Positions 8,097 through 15,957 of a DNA stretch of 64,000 nt are shown piece after piece. Source of the stretch: Chryseobacterium ureilyticum. GTDB taxonomy: Bacteria; Bacteroidota; Bacteroidia; Flavobacteriales; Weeksellaceae. The stretch is from positions 558,001-622,000 of the forward strand of contig NZ_FTOL01000002.1 of the NCBI RefSeq assembly GCF_900156735.1, in the 5' to 3' direction. Each line of letters begins with the position of its first letter. Position 1 is the stretch's first letter. A program made the position numbers and the translations under genes. The notes under the pieces were generated by a model that had not been told where the DNA came from, did not search any database, and saw only the letters and a program-made list of their open reading frames with translations.

Positions 8097-8495
8097 GGGG
8101 TTGACTGGTTTCGACAGCAAGACCAATGGGTAAGTAAGCATGCAGAGAACCGTAGCGCGATCTCTATAATCCCTTGCTACAAAATTTTAACTGGCAACGA
8201 AGAGTTCGCTCTTGCAGCTTAATATCGAAGTATAGTAGATCAAGCGTTTTCCCGAAGATTTCAGTAGGGAAGCAAGATATTCCACAAATGCTCTGTTCTG
8301 CGGCGTTTGATTCTGGGATATAGGAATGCGGAAATAAGGTTTCAAATGCTTCGGCTGAAACTCGAAAACTTTAGAAGATAAGCTGGAAGTTGGGTGTCTA
8401 TCCTCTGCCTTCAGTCGAAAATTAATGGTAGAATAAGCATGTAGAAAGCTTATGTATTGCTTGTTTGGACGAGGGTTCGAATCCCTCCAACTCCA
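8097..8495 (+). ncRNA. ssrA: tmRNA
   Basis: The 5' end GGGGTTGACTGG and 3' end CCAACTCCA pair to form the tRNA-like acceptor, with a T-arm GGGTTCGAATCCC at the 3' side. The tag frame runs GGC at 8193 to TAA at 8220-8222 and encodes GNEEFALAA. tmRNA with SmpB rescues stalled ribosomes and adds this degradation tag. CCA is not encoded. The last 59 nt lie inside the 98-bp repeat that bounds the island, so the functional 3' end of the gene was restored by the integrated element. Confidence 0.95.
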
Positions 8496-8534
8496 CTATA
8501 AAAGAGAATTTGTATTATACACTTTCTCTTTTTT
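8437..8534 (+). repeat. attL: 98-bp direct repeat at the ssrA 3' end
   Basis: This segment is identical over 98 bp to 27060-27157. It starts GCATGTAGAAAGC, covers the T-arm half of tmRNA and includes the ssrA terminator. tRNA and tmRNA 3' ends are classic tyrosine-integrase targets, and this copy keeps ssrA intact. Confidence 0.92.
8500..8534 (+). terminator. ssrA terminator
   Basis: A 9-bp stem (AAAAGAGAA 8500-8508, TTCTCTTTT 8524-8532) with a T-rich end follows the tmRNA 3' end directly. A second copy lies in attR at about 27123-27157. Confidence 0.7.
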
Positions 8535-8694
8535 ATTTTTGTGCCCGAAAATGTTCCCAGACTTTAATACAACTTTGCTACTACCCATAAAGAATGGATA
8601 CAATTCATTTATAATAGTTAAAACTGTTTAACAAAACAAATATAAATATTTTAATTGCTATTTAATTCTAAAAAGGTAACTTTAGACAAAAACC

Positions 8695-9594
8695 ATGTCA
8701 AATATTTATTGGCCGGTCTATAAGAATCTTGAAAGAGGAGTGTTAGACCTTAGCTACAGCATCCACATTGACGATACTCAATTAGCTGTTTATTCATCAC
8801 AAATTTCCGACCTAATACTAAGAGCATCAGCAGAGATAGAATCCATTTCCAAAGAGCTATACAAGCAAAACGGTGGCATAAAAACAGAAAGAATTAAATA
8901 TGATACAGACGCTCTTGTACATTTAAACGATTTGTGGAAGTTAGAATCCAAAATAGTTTTAATTAGTTCTACTAATTGCTTTCAAACCAATAAAGAATTA
9001 AAACCCTTTATACAAGATGAAGCAAGCACTATCCATGGAAGATTAACATATAGTTGGAATAACTCTTATCAAAATCTAAAACACGACAGAGCAAACTCCC
9101 TTAATTTTGGTAGTATAAAATATCTTTTTGATATTATGTCCGCTCTTTTTATATTAAATTTATACTATAAGAGCGAAAGTATCTTACTGTATGACGATAC
9201 CAATGGATTAAATTTTCCAATTAGTCTTGGCTCTGATTTGTTTTCTATTAAACTCCATAAATGGGTTGGTCATGACGGAGAATTCAATTTTAAGAAAGAA
9301 AATGACTTCGATGAATGCCTCTATTATGTTCATTATACAGAGTCAACTTTTGAAGAAGTCAAAGCAGGGTCTGAAAAAGCTCAAGAAAAGTTTAAAAAAT
9401 TAGTTGAAGAGCATCCAAAGTATATTGAATATATAACTACAAATCTCCACAATACTTATCAGGGAGATAACTTCGCTTATGATATACTTGGACAAGATGA
9501 ACATTTCAAAATTACTATAGAATCACATAGAGAATACTTTGAAATATTAAGGAAAGCGAACTATGAGGCTATCATCAATAAACAAGACTTTTAA
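8695..9594 (+). CDS. Hypothetical protein with a KHxR motif (HEPN-like?), first island gene
   Basis: This 299-residue protein has no signal peptide and no membrane helix. I do not recognise a named family. Its first half is helical, and around residues 127-150 it has NLKHDR followed by a helix ending in IMSALFILNLYY. This layout (a Lys-His-x-Arg motif, then a hydrophobic helix) resembles uncharacterised HEPN-like proteins often seen in defence islands. That link is inference from pattern only. It stands alone, about 160 bp inside attL, and its neighbour is convergent. Confidence 0.6.
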   Translation: MSNIYWPVYKNLERGVLDLSYSIHIDDTQLAVYSSQISDLILRASAEIESISKELYKQNGGIKTERIKYDTDALVHLNDLWKLESKIVLISSTNCFQTNKELKPFIQDEASTIHGRLTYSWNNSYQNLKHDRANSLNFGSIKYLFDIMSALFILNLYYKSESILLYDDTNGLNFPISLGSDLFSIKLHKWVGHDGEFNFKKENDFDECLYYVHYTESTFEEVKAGSEKAQEKFKKLVEEHPKYIEYITTNLHNTYQGDNFAYDILGQDEHFKITIESHREYFEILRKANYEAIINKQDF

Positions 9595-9687
9595 CAGCTT
9601 TTTGCTAGATTTAAAATATTGTGCAGTAGTTGTTAGATAGAGCTACAATCCGTGGCTCTAATGACTTAGCTTAGGTACAATATAAAG

Positions 9688-11004
9688 CTATAAATTTATA
9701 GTATACTCGTAAATCTTGTCTACCATTTTCTTAATACCTTCTTCAATTTTATCATTGTCAACACGAACCTCAAAAGCATTTTCATTGTAATTTGCCCTCA
9801 AAACTATATAAGTATCATTATTTTCTATTAATATAGTGATTTTAATACCATTTGGTACATTGTTATATCCATATTTTTTAAAGTCACTATAACCCAAGAG
9901 ATATTCCGTAGATTCTATTGAACTAAACAATGTATTGTCAAGATTAATTGTCTTTTTATTACTGTTTTTATCGATAATTGTTGTAACTGTAATTAATTCC
10001 AAATGTTTCTGTTGAATATTATCTACCTTTTTGATTTTAGTAACAATTTTAGATGAAACCTCTTTATTGTTTAAGCCCAAGTTACTATATTTCTCACCTA
10101 CAGAACCCTTAACTTTTAAATTATAATTGTTATTCTCTACAATTCTTAACACTGGCTCAAAGATTTGATTTCTTTCTTCATCTGTATAGTTATTCAAAAT
10201 TGTTGCTAGCTCCGTATTGGTAATATCATTATCCAAAACAATTTTTTTATAATTATCACCAACATTATCAGCCCATTCCTTAACCTCTTTAAATTCAATA
10301 TTGGATTTCATTAACTTATCCGTTGATAAGCCAATTTCAAAACTACCAAAATTTAAATCTACCATCCTTAAATCAGTATCAGCAAAAACAGATTTTAATA
10401 CTTTATTTCTTTTGTTGTCTTCTGGTATTATACTATTAAATTTCTTCTCAAAATCAATTGTCACAAAGTGTTTAAAGGATGTTGATAAGTTGGTTAACAA
10501 AGTGTTTGTTAGCTCTCTTAATCCTATTGTATCCCCATACTTTCTATCATTCGTAGAAAACTTTAAATAAAAAGCATTTTTTCTTAAATCATGTAAATAA
10601 AGCTTTCTGTTATAGTCGTTAATCATTTCATAATAAAATGAATTTTCTAATGGCTCATACTCAAGGAAAGAATTAGTTTCTGGTAAGTAATCCTCAGATA
10701 AACTTTCACATAAAATAGATTGTGTATTTATAACCGTCCCTTCATAGTCTTGCTCAAGTATCAAGAGGATATTATTACCTTTTATAATTTCACGCAACGA
10801 AATTGATTTGGTTAAATATTTTAAGATGGTATCTGTATCTATTTCAAAGAATAGAAAGACATCATAATCTTCGATGCTATCAACAAGATACAGAAAATAG
10901 TCTTTTTCATTTAGCTTTAAATGAGAAAGTATTGGTTCATCTAAATAGATTATATCTTCTACTTTCTCAAATGCTGATAAATCAAAGTATGAATTAGTTT
11001 TCAT
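9688..11004 (-). CDS. Hypothetical protein, second gene of an unknown two-gene unit
   Basis: This 438-residue acidic, Asn/Ile-rich cytoplasmic protein has no signal peptide. The N-terminal 130 residues (including YFLYLVDSIEDYDVFLFFEI) look like a compact beta-rich domain. The middle (about 165-240) is predicted helical, and the C-terminal part again looks beta-rich. No catalytic motif is obvious. Its start overlaps the upstream 127-residue gene by 11 bp, so the pair is probably translationally coupled. Coupled genes of unknown family in a mobile island are candidates for defence or toxin-antitoxin functions; nothing in the sequence proves this. Confidence 0.65.
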   Translation of the reverse strand: MKTNSYFDLSAFEKVEDIIYLDEPILSHLKLNEKDYFLYLVDSIEDYDVFLFFEIDTDTILKYLTKSISLREIIKGNNILLILEQDYEGTVINTQSILCESLSEDYLPETNSFLEYEPLENSFYYEMINDYNRKLYLHDLRKNAFYLKFSTNDRKYGDTIGLRELTNTLLTNLSTSFKHFVTIDFEKKFNSIIPEDNKRNKVLKSVFADTDLRMVDLNFGSFEIGLSTDKLMKSNIEFKEVKEWADNVGDNYKKIVLDNDITNTELATILNNYTDEERNQIFEPVLRIVENNNYNLKVKGSVGEKYSNLGLNNKEVSSKIVTKIKKVDNIQQKHLELITVTTIIDKNSNKKTINLDNTLFSSIESTEYLLGYSDFKKYGYNNVPNGIKITILIENNDTYIVLRANYNENAFEVRVDNDKIEEGIKKMVDKIYEYTINL

Positions 11005-11377
11005 CTTCTATAATTTGGAAGTTTGTAATTAAATCAAAACTACTTTTGGGATAAAAAGTGTAATGATGTTTTTTATTGCCTGACTGATGTTTGACACCAT
11101 CTTCATCTTTCACTTTACATAAAGCAATTGCATTATATTTTTTTCTAATATTCTTAGATAAATTATTAAGCTCTTGAATTGCTGAATCTTTGCTATTAAA
11201 TGTTGATAACCCCCACGCTAAGCAGTTGTTAGCATGCTTTGGTCTAACTCCATTAGGCACAAAGGATTCTATAAGATTATCCTTATGAACCCATCTAAAT
11301 AGAGTAAGTTCACCCTTCTGACCATCAATCGGACAATTTTCTATTTTATTTATATGTTCTTGGTGTAGCAAATCCAT
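10994..11377 (-). CDS. Hypothetical protein, first gene of the two-gene unit
   Basis: This 127-residue soluble protein carries LTLFRWVHKDNL and NNCLAWGLSTFNS, conserved-looking segments rich in aromatic, Cys and His residues, plus a His-rich KHQSGNKKHHYTFY near the C-terminus. I do not recognise the family. It is followed by the 438-residue gene with an 11-bp overlap. A TATATTTG box (11418-11411) lies about 34 bp upstream. Confidence 0.6.
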   Translation of the reverse strand: MDLLHQEHINKIENCPIDGQKGELTLFRWVHKDNLIESFVPNGVRPKHANNCLAWGLSTFNSKDSAIQELNNLSKNIRKKYNAIALCKVKDEDGVKHQSGNKKHHYTFYPKSSFDLITNFQIIEDEN

Positions 11378-11410
11378 TTACAAATCTAATATGTTTAAAT
11401 TAGCCAGCAA

Positions 11411-11418
11411 CAAATATA
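11411..11418 (-). promoter_or_regulatory. Putative promoter -7 box of the two-gene unit
   Basis: Read on the minus strand, TATATTTG matches TAnnTTTG and gives a leader of roughly 25-30 nt. A second match (TAGATTTG, 11388-11381) lies too close to the ATG unless the mRNA is leaderless. No clear -33 box was found. Confidence 0.4.
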
Positions 11419-11638
11419 CACTATTCATAATCTTGAACTACATAGTTTTTAATAACCTATGACAAGTCAAATTACAGTATAAATCTATTACTTTATTAGC
11501 CCTTCAATTTACAAACTATCCTTCTTATGGAAATACGGGAAACCATAATCAAATCATCTTATGCCTTGGCAATCCAATTTCTTGCTCTTGTGGATATGGC
11601 TTTCTATATGTTAAACTAATATCTTCCTTAATGTTAGT

Positions 11639-11848
11639 TTAAACTATTTGAGCCATTCTTGGGTCTGGAATAAAGGGCATTTTTGCCATTTTTTTAATGG
11701 TTACTGTAGGGAAATGAAAATCAACCCCAACAGTTCCTAGCAATAAATAACAGCCACCTCCTTGAAATGGATATTTTTCACTACAATCAGCAAAATGAGC
11801 AGTATCAAAGTATTCCCCTTCAGCATCAATCCAAGTACCGAAAAACAT
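11639..11848 (-). pseudogene. C-terminal remnant of a DnaE-type DNA polymerase III alpha subunit
   Basis: Sixty-nine residues include FGTWIDAEGEYFDTAHF, YPFQGGGCYLLLG and KMAKMPFIPDPR. These resemble, from memory, the extreme C-terminal OB-fold region of DnaE-like polymerases of Bacteroidota. Everything upstream of this segment is missing: the frame closes at a TGA a few codons before, and the DNA there reads as an open frame on the other strand. A real alpha subunit has about 1000 or more residues, so this is a scar of a lost gene. The assignment rests on motif memory and needs a profile search. Confidence 0.55.
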
Positions 11849-11850
11849 AG

Positions 11851-11976
11851 TTCCTCTATGAGATTGAATGGAAAGACATTCGAGAGATTTGGGAGTTTGC
11901 AGGAAGCATCAACACAAAAGAGCTAGAAACTCCCAGCAATGATATTGATGAAATAAAAAAATGCTTGAAACTTTAA
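11851..11976 (+). pseudogene. 41-codon open tail of an unidentified gene
   Basis: After a TAG at 11848-11850, a plus-strand frame stays open for 41 codons to TAA (11974-11976) and reads YEIEWKDIREIWEFAG, then NTKELETP. Its codon use looks coding, but it has no start and no matching upstream part. It abuts the DnaE-like remnant head to head, so it may be the C-terminal end of a gene broken by recombination. Chance is also possible. Confidence 0.3.
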
Positions 11977-12010
11977 GAGCTGATATTATTAATATTAAAA
12001 CTAAATATAG

Positions 12011-13324
12011 TTAAATCAATCTTGTAAACATGTCTACTTTATTTATGTAACCAAATAATATTTCTATCTCCAAATCTTTAGAATCATATCTACTTTTCAT
12101 TTCTGTAATAATCTCATTTATACCCTCCATCATTACTACTGGTCCAGTAACCACCACTATCAATAATTTTTTATAAGCAAGAAGTCTAGCATGTTGAACT
12201 GAACTACTCAACATCCTTGTCAATCTTTTTCTCAAGTATGAATCAAGCCTAGTGACGTATAAAATTTCAACGCCACTCTCTTTACCATCATCATCACTTA
12301 ATATAATATCTGGAAATCCACTTTCATTGGACATTACATAGGAACCCGCATTGTTCTCTAATAACCACATTTTAACTTTCTGCTCAATATCACTATGAGT
12401 TTGATGATTATTAACTATATCATTTAAAACAATTTCATGAAGATTCTGTTCTTGTTCTTCAATTTCAAGTTCTTTTACTACATCATCATTTGCTCCAAAA
12501 AGACCTAGGAGTTCAGAAAGTTTAATTATGTTAAAAGACTTATTGGGAGCTTTAGTTCTAAATTCTGTAATTAGTTCAAATCTAGGATATAAAGCTTGAC
12601 CTTCGCTTTGATAAAACCAATCTTTTTTCTCATCACCTGAAACGAATACAACATCTTTATTATATTCCTCTGCTAAATGTAAGATGGTATACCAAATTAA
12701 CAAATCACCTATACCCTTATCTCCTTTGTTCTCGTCTTCAAATCCTGGAGGTATTTTATGGTCATATCTAAATTTTAGCTGAGCCTCTATTTCGGCTTCA
12801 TTAATCTCTATATCAACCACAACATTTTCTTTAAATAAGGATTTGTAAACTTGGCTAACTGGGTCATCCCAAGACCAGTTTCTTACATGTTCTATTATTG
12901 CTCCTATTTTTTGTTTATACTCTTTTATCTGTTTATCAATTTCCTTTTCTTGGTTTATTAGTTCATCATACTCCGGTAGCCCATTAAGCAAAGGGAATTT
13001 ACCATCGTATAGATTTTGTGTCTTACTACGCTTTCTAGTTAATTTTGAGAATAGTTCTTTTAGTTTTTCAGGTCTCGTTTTTGCAAACTCTCGTGCAACT
13101 TGACCAGGAACAAACAATCTCTTTTCTTTAATTATTTGAGTATATACCTTCTTTATTTCATCAACACTTTCAGAGCTAGTAGTATATGGTAAGACTAAAG
13201 CATTTGTATCAAGGACGAATAAGCATTTGGATTTAACCAAAGAAACGGGTGAACCTGACAATGAAAAAATATCGCTTGCTTTTGGAAAAAGTTTATTGTT
13301 TATAAAGATGTCCTTGTTAGCCAT
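12011..13324 (-). CDS. PIN-like domain protein with possible C-terminal nuclease-like domain
   Basis: This 437-residue protein has an N-terminal PIN-like domain (about 30-280). The metal-binding carboxylates appear as Asp39 in FVLDTNALVLPY, Glu79 in GQVAREFAK, the cluster Asp202/Asp207 in DKGIGDLLIWY and Asp231 in VFVSGDEKKDW. The order and wording fit the PIN_8/DUF4935 type, which are predicted RNases. A linker with a Glu-rich segment leads to a C-terminal part with GFPDIILSDDDGKESGVEIL, which resembles a degenerate PD-(D/E)xK core lacking the final Lys. It is monocistronic and AT-rich, and probably serves defence or growth control; this is inference. Confidence 0.75.
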   Translation of the reverse strand: MANKDIFINNKLFPKASDIFSLSGSPVSLVKSKCLFVLDTNALVLPYTTSSESVDEIKKVYTQIIKEKRLFVPGQVAREFAKTRPEKLKELFSKLTRKRSKTQNLYDGKFPLLNGLPEYDELINQEKEIDKQIKEYKQKIGAIIEHVRNWSWDDPVSQVYKSLFKENVVVDIEINEAEIEAQLKFRYDHKIPPGFEDENKGDKGIGDLLIWYTILHLAEEYNKDVVFVSGDEKKDWFYQSEGQALYPRFELITEFRTKAPNKSFNIIKLSELLGLFGANDDVVKELEIEEQEQNLHEIVLNDIVNNHQTHSDIEQKVKMWLLENNAGSYVMSNESGFPDIILSDDDGKESGVEILYVTRLDSYLRKRLTRMLSSSVQHARLLAYKKLLIVVVTGPVVMMEGINEIITEMKSRYDSKDLEIEILFGYINKVDMFTRLI

Positions 13325-13512
13325 GGTAATTAGTAATTATAGTTAATAATAGAGCTAAAGATACCTATAAAATAAGAAAACACAAAATGTAGATAACCTG
13401 CCCACCTATACAGATTACATCGCCCCCTATAAATTTCGATTTAGGTTATCCCCCCGACAAAAAAAGACAAAAAAAAGCTATATAAAACACTATCTCTCAA
13501 AGTTGTTTTAAT

Positions 13513-13530
13513 TTTAGACTAAAGTCTAAA
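13513..13530. promoter_or_regulatory. Perfect palindrome, candidate operator
   Basis: TTTAGACT, two bases, AGTCTAAA: 8-bp perfect arms with a 2-bp centre. It is too compact for a hairpin terminator and looks more like a dimeric repressor site. It lies about 200 bp before ardA. No regulator gene was recognised nearby. Confidence 0.45.
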
Positions 13531-13649
13531 TGTGACACATTAAAGGTTCATTAAAACCGATGATATAAAAGGTTTAAAATGTATCAAAAATACCTACTTT
13601 AAATTTGGTACAATAAAAAAGATTTTGTATATTTACTTTAAATAAAAAA

Positions 13650-13677
13650 GCCTAGTAATATTGGCGTATCACTAGGC
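13650..13677 (+). promoter_or_regulatory. Hairpin in the ardA leader
   Basis: Arms GCCTAGT (13650-13656) and ACTAGGC (13671-13677) enclose a 14-nt loop, 39 bp before the ardA ATG and just after the possible promoter. It would lie in the 5' leader of the mRNA. ardA leaders in other elements can fold; here the link is inferred. Confidence 0.4.
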
Positions 13678-13716
13678 ATATCAATAAATTTTAACTCTTA
13701 CTTAAAATTATCGACT

Positions 13717-14260
13717 ATGGCAAATTTACAAAATTGTCTCGACAATTGTGCCATTTACTGTGGCACTTATGCAAAGTACAACAACGGAAGCTTGTTTGGA
13801 AAATGGCTCAATCTTTCAGATTATTCAGATTATGAAGAACTTTACCAAGCTATGAAAGAGCTTCACGGCGATGAGGAAGAACCGGAATTCATGTTTCAGG
13901 ATTATGAATTCCCAAAATTCTTTATCAATCAGGGGGTTAATAAGTGAAAGTCACATTTCAAGTGACATCTATGAGATTGCTGAGAAAATCAACGATTCGG
14001 GCTTAGAATTTGAAATCATTGAAGCCTACGTAGATTGTATTGGTAACTATTTTAAAGATACAGAGGAGCTTTTAGATAGGGTTTTGGATTCTTATTATGG
14101 TGAATTTACTTCAGATGAAGACTTTACACAGGAAATGTTAGAACAAGATGGTAGCATTCCAGAAAATCTTCCTTCTTACATCTTCATAGACTGGCAAAAA
14201 ACAGCATATAATTTCATGTTTGACTATTCATGCTCAAACGGACATTATTTCAGAAATTAA
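13717..14260 (+). pseudogene. ardA: Antirestriction protein ArdA, interrupted by a +1 frameshift
   Basis: ArdA is an acidic DNA mimic that blocks type I restriction enzymes and protects incoming elements. Frame 1 (13717-13947) begins with MANLQNC and carries the family core IYCGTYAKYNNGSLFGKWL and EPEFMFQDYE. It then runs into a TGA. The rest (LISESHIS, EAYVDC, YYGEFTSDEDF, NGHYFRN to the TAA at 14258-14260) is in the next frame. The frames meet at five G (13932-13936): with four G the protein reads NQGLISES without a break, giving about 180 residues. This may be a real mutation, slippage in the G run (transcriptional or translational), or a base-calling error. Confidence 0.85.
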
Positions 14261-14270
14261 CTATAACCTT

Positions 14271-14296
14271 GCACCCTGTTATCAGGGTGCTTTATA
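14271..14296 (+). terminator. Terminator after ardA
   Basis: An 8-bp perfect stem GCACCCTG/CAGGGTGC (loop TTAT), followed by TTTATA, lies 10 nt after the ardA stop. The T tract is short. It also lies directly before the serine recombinase start. Confidence 0.65.
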
Positions 14297-14306
14297 CGAT
14301 AATCAA

Positions 14307-14900
14307 ATGAAAGCAAGATATATCAGGGTTTCTACTGGAAACCAGAATACAGCGAGGCAATTACATAAAAGCCACCCCAATGAGAAGCTTTACATTGACA
14401 TTATTAGTGGAGCTACACCATTCAGTCAACGACCGGAGGGGAAAAAGATGCTTGAAGACATAGAAGCTGGTTTAATAGATTATATTTCGGTGCATGCTAT
14501 TGACAGACTAGGAAGAAACCTATTTGATATTTTAGCTACTTTAGAGTTTCTAAATGAAAAGAAAATAATTTTAGAAGTCGATAATTTAGGGTTGAAAAGC
14601 CTAGTTAATAATAAGCCTAATTCAGCTTTTAAACTAATTATATCAGTAATGGCTAATATAGCTGAAATGGAAAGGAATTCACTCCTAGAAAGGCAACAAG
14701 AGGGCATAAAACTAGCTATAGCACGAGGCGTGTACAAAGGAAGAACTAAAGGCTCGAAGGAAACAGATGAACAGGTTTTAGATAAATATAAAGAAGTCGT
14801 TAAATATCTAAAAAAAGGACAATCTTTGAGAGATATAGCAAAACTGTGCAAAGTTAGTTTAGGAACTGTTCAAAAAGTTAAGAAAATTATAAATCAATAA
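14307..14900 (+). CDS. Serine recombinase (resolvase/invertase family)
   Basis: This 197-residue protein uses the ATG at 14307, which places the catalytic Ser9 (ARYIRVST) as usual. The catalytic domain continues with QRPEGKKMLE and the arginine motif HAIDRLGRN, then the long E-helix (MANIAEMERNSLLERQQEGI). It ends in a small HTH domain (SLRDIAKLCKVSLGTVQ). Such enzymes resolve cointegrates or invert DNA. In this island it may resolve dimers or control a neighbouring switch. It is followed after 8 bp by an unknown gene, probably in one operon. Confidence 0.9.
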   Translation: MKARYIRVSTGNQNTARQLHKSHPNEKLYIDIISGATPFSQRPEGKKMLEDIEAGLIDYISVHAIDRLGRNLFDILATLEFLNEKKIILEVDNLGLKSLVNNKPNSAFKLIISVMANIAEMERNSLLERQQEGIKLAIARGVYKGRTKGSKETDEQVLDKYKEVVKYLKKGQSLRDIAKLCKVSLGTVQKVKKIINQ

Positions 14901-14908
14901 TTCATACT

Positions 14909-15820
14909 ATGATTTTTATAGACACACCTGAAAAGGTAAATAATTTTATTATCTCTAAAATAAACTTTCAGGATAATGAAATCGAACTTAATAAAAAATA
15001 TTACATATTAATAGAGGATGAACCTTTTGAGGTAGATTCTGAGGATTATGATTGTTCGGATATAAATTATAAACAGTTTCTATCTCAGCCTGATATTAAT
15101 TTCATAATTCAAAAGTATGAAACCTTATTAGTTTCAGAAATAGAATACTATCAGCAGGATTTCATTACAACTGTTGCCAATAACTTTAGAGCCTATAATA
15201 CAGAACTGAGCCAAAAGAAGTACTATGAAAACACAATCTTATCTCTAAAGAACTGTATTTCTCGATTTACAGAAAAGTTAGATGGTAAAGATGATTTCAA
15301 TATTCCTTTAAATAAGATTCAGAGAATTACTATTACTAACATAAATGATGCACACACAGGAATTATACGTATGCTTAATGATGAATATGATAAGTACATC
15401 AATCCCACTATTAAAGTTGATAACCTTAGAACTATATTTGGTTTAGACCTACACTTTATTACAAAGCTACATACTGAGCTTAAAGCATATGAATTATTGA
15501 GCACCTCTATTTCTAATGATTCATTTTTTGAGATATTAAATATTAATTACAGAGGTGAAGATAAAATAATCCTAAAACTAAACAACTTGAACGAGTTTTA
15601 CTATTTAGTAAGGTATTTAAAAGAAAAGTTTTCAAGTAAACATATGGATTTCTACCAGCAAATTTCAGATAGGTTTTTAGTTGATACAAACGAGAAAACT
15701 AAAATACATCTAAAACCCAAAAAGATATCCGGAGGAATCAGTGATTTAAATAACCAAGTTACAAGTCGTGAAGTTTCAAAGAGCTCAGAAATCAAAAATG
15801 TAGTTATAAACTTAGGATAA
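14909..15820 (+). CDS. Hypothetical protein, partner of the serine recombinase
   Basis: This 303-residue acidic soluble protein has no signal peptide or obvious catalytic motif. It is predicted mainly helical, with a long helical middle (about 75-160) and a basic C-terminal tail (HLKPKKISGG). I do not recognise the family. It starts 8 bp after the recombinase stop, so the two are very probably co-transcribed; a role in DNA binding or replication control is only a guess. Confidence 0.65.
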   Translation: MIFIDTPEKVNNFIISKINFQDNEIELNKKYYILIEDEPFEVDSEDYDCSDINYKQFLSQPDINFIIQKYETLLVSEIEYYQQDFITTVANNFRAYNTELSQKKYYENTILSLKNCISRFTEKLDGKDDFNIPLNKIQRITITNINDAHTGIIRMLNDEYDKYINPTIKVDNLRTIFGLDLHFITKLHTELKAYELLSTSISNDSFFEILNINYRGEDKIILKLNNLNEFYYLVRYLKEKFSSKHMDFYQQISDRFLVDTNEKTKIHLKPKKISGGISDLNNQVTSREVSKSSEIKNVVINLG

Positions 15821-15828
15821 AAGAACAC

Positions 15829-15954
15829 AATCCCCCAAAACCACTATAAAACCACTGTAAATCAGACAAATAAATTCAACCAAACAAAGATATTCCCTCA
15901 ATAATCCCCCAAAATCCAGTGTATTCTTGTATTTGAAAATCAATAAAATACAAG
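15829..15954 (+). promoter_or_regulatory. Repeats and hairpin before the primase-like gene
   Basis: Two copies of AATCCCCCAAAA (15829-15840 and 15903-15914, both followed by a CCA motif) lie in AT-rich DNA. A 9-bp perfect inverted repeat CTTGTATTT/AAATACAAG (15926-15934 and 15946-15954) ends 3 bp before the ATG. Paired C-runs could be binding sites for a replication protein, and the hairpin would cover the ribosome-binding region. Function is inferred. Confidence 0.45.
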
Positions 15955-15957
15955 ATT

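Larger units (their letters stand above)
13325..13716. other. Regulatory stretch between the PIN gene and ardA
   Basis: These 392 bp have no open frame of note. They hold two inverted repeats (13513-13530 and 13650-13677) and a possible ardA promoter: TTTG near 13606, a 20-bp spacer, then TATATTTA. The C-rich patch around 13390-13455 is unusual for this AT-rich region and has no assigned role. Confidence 0.5.
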
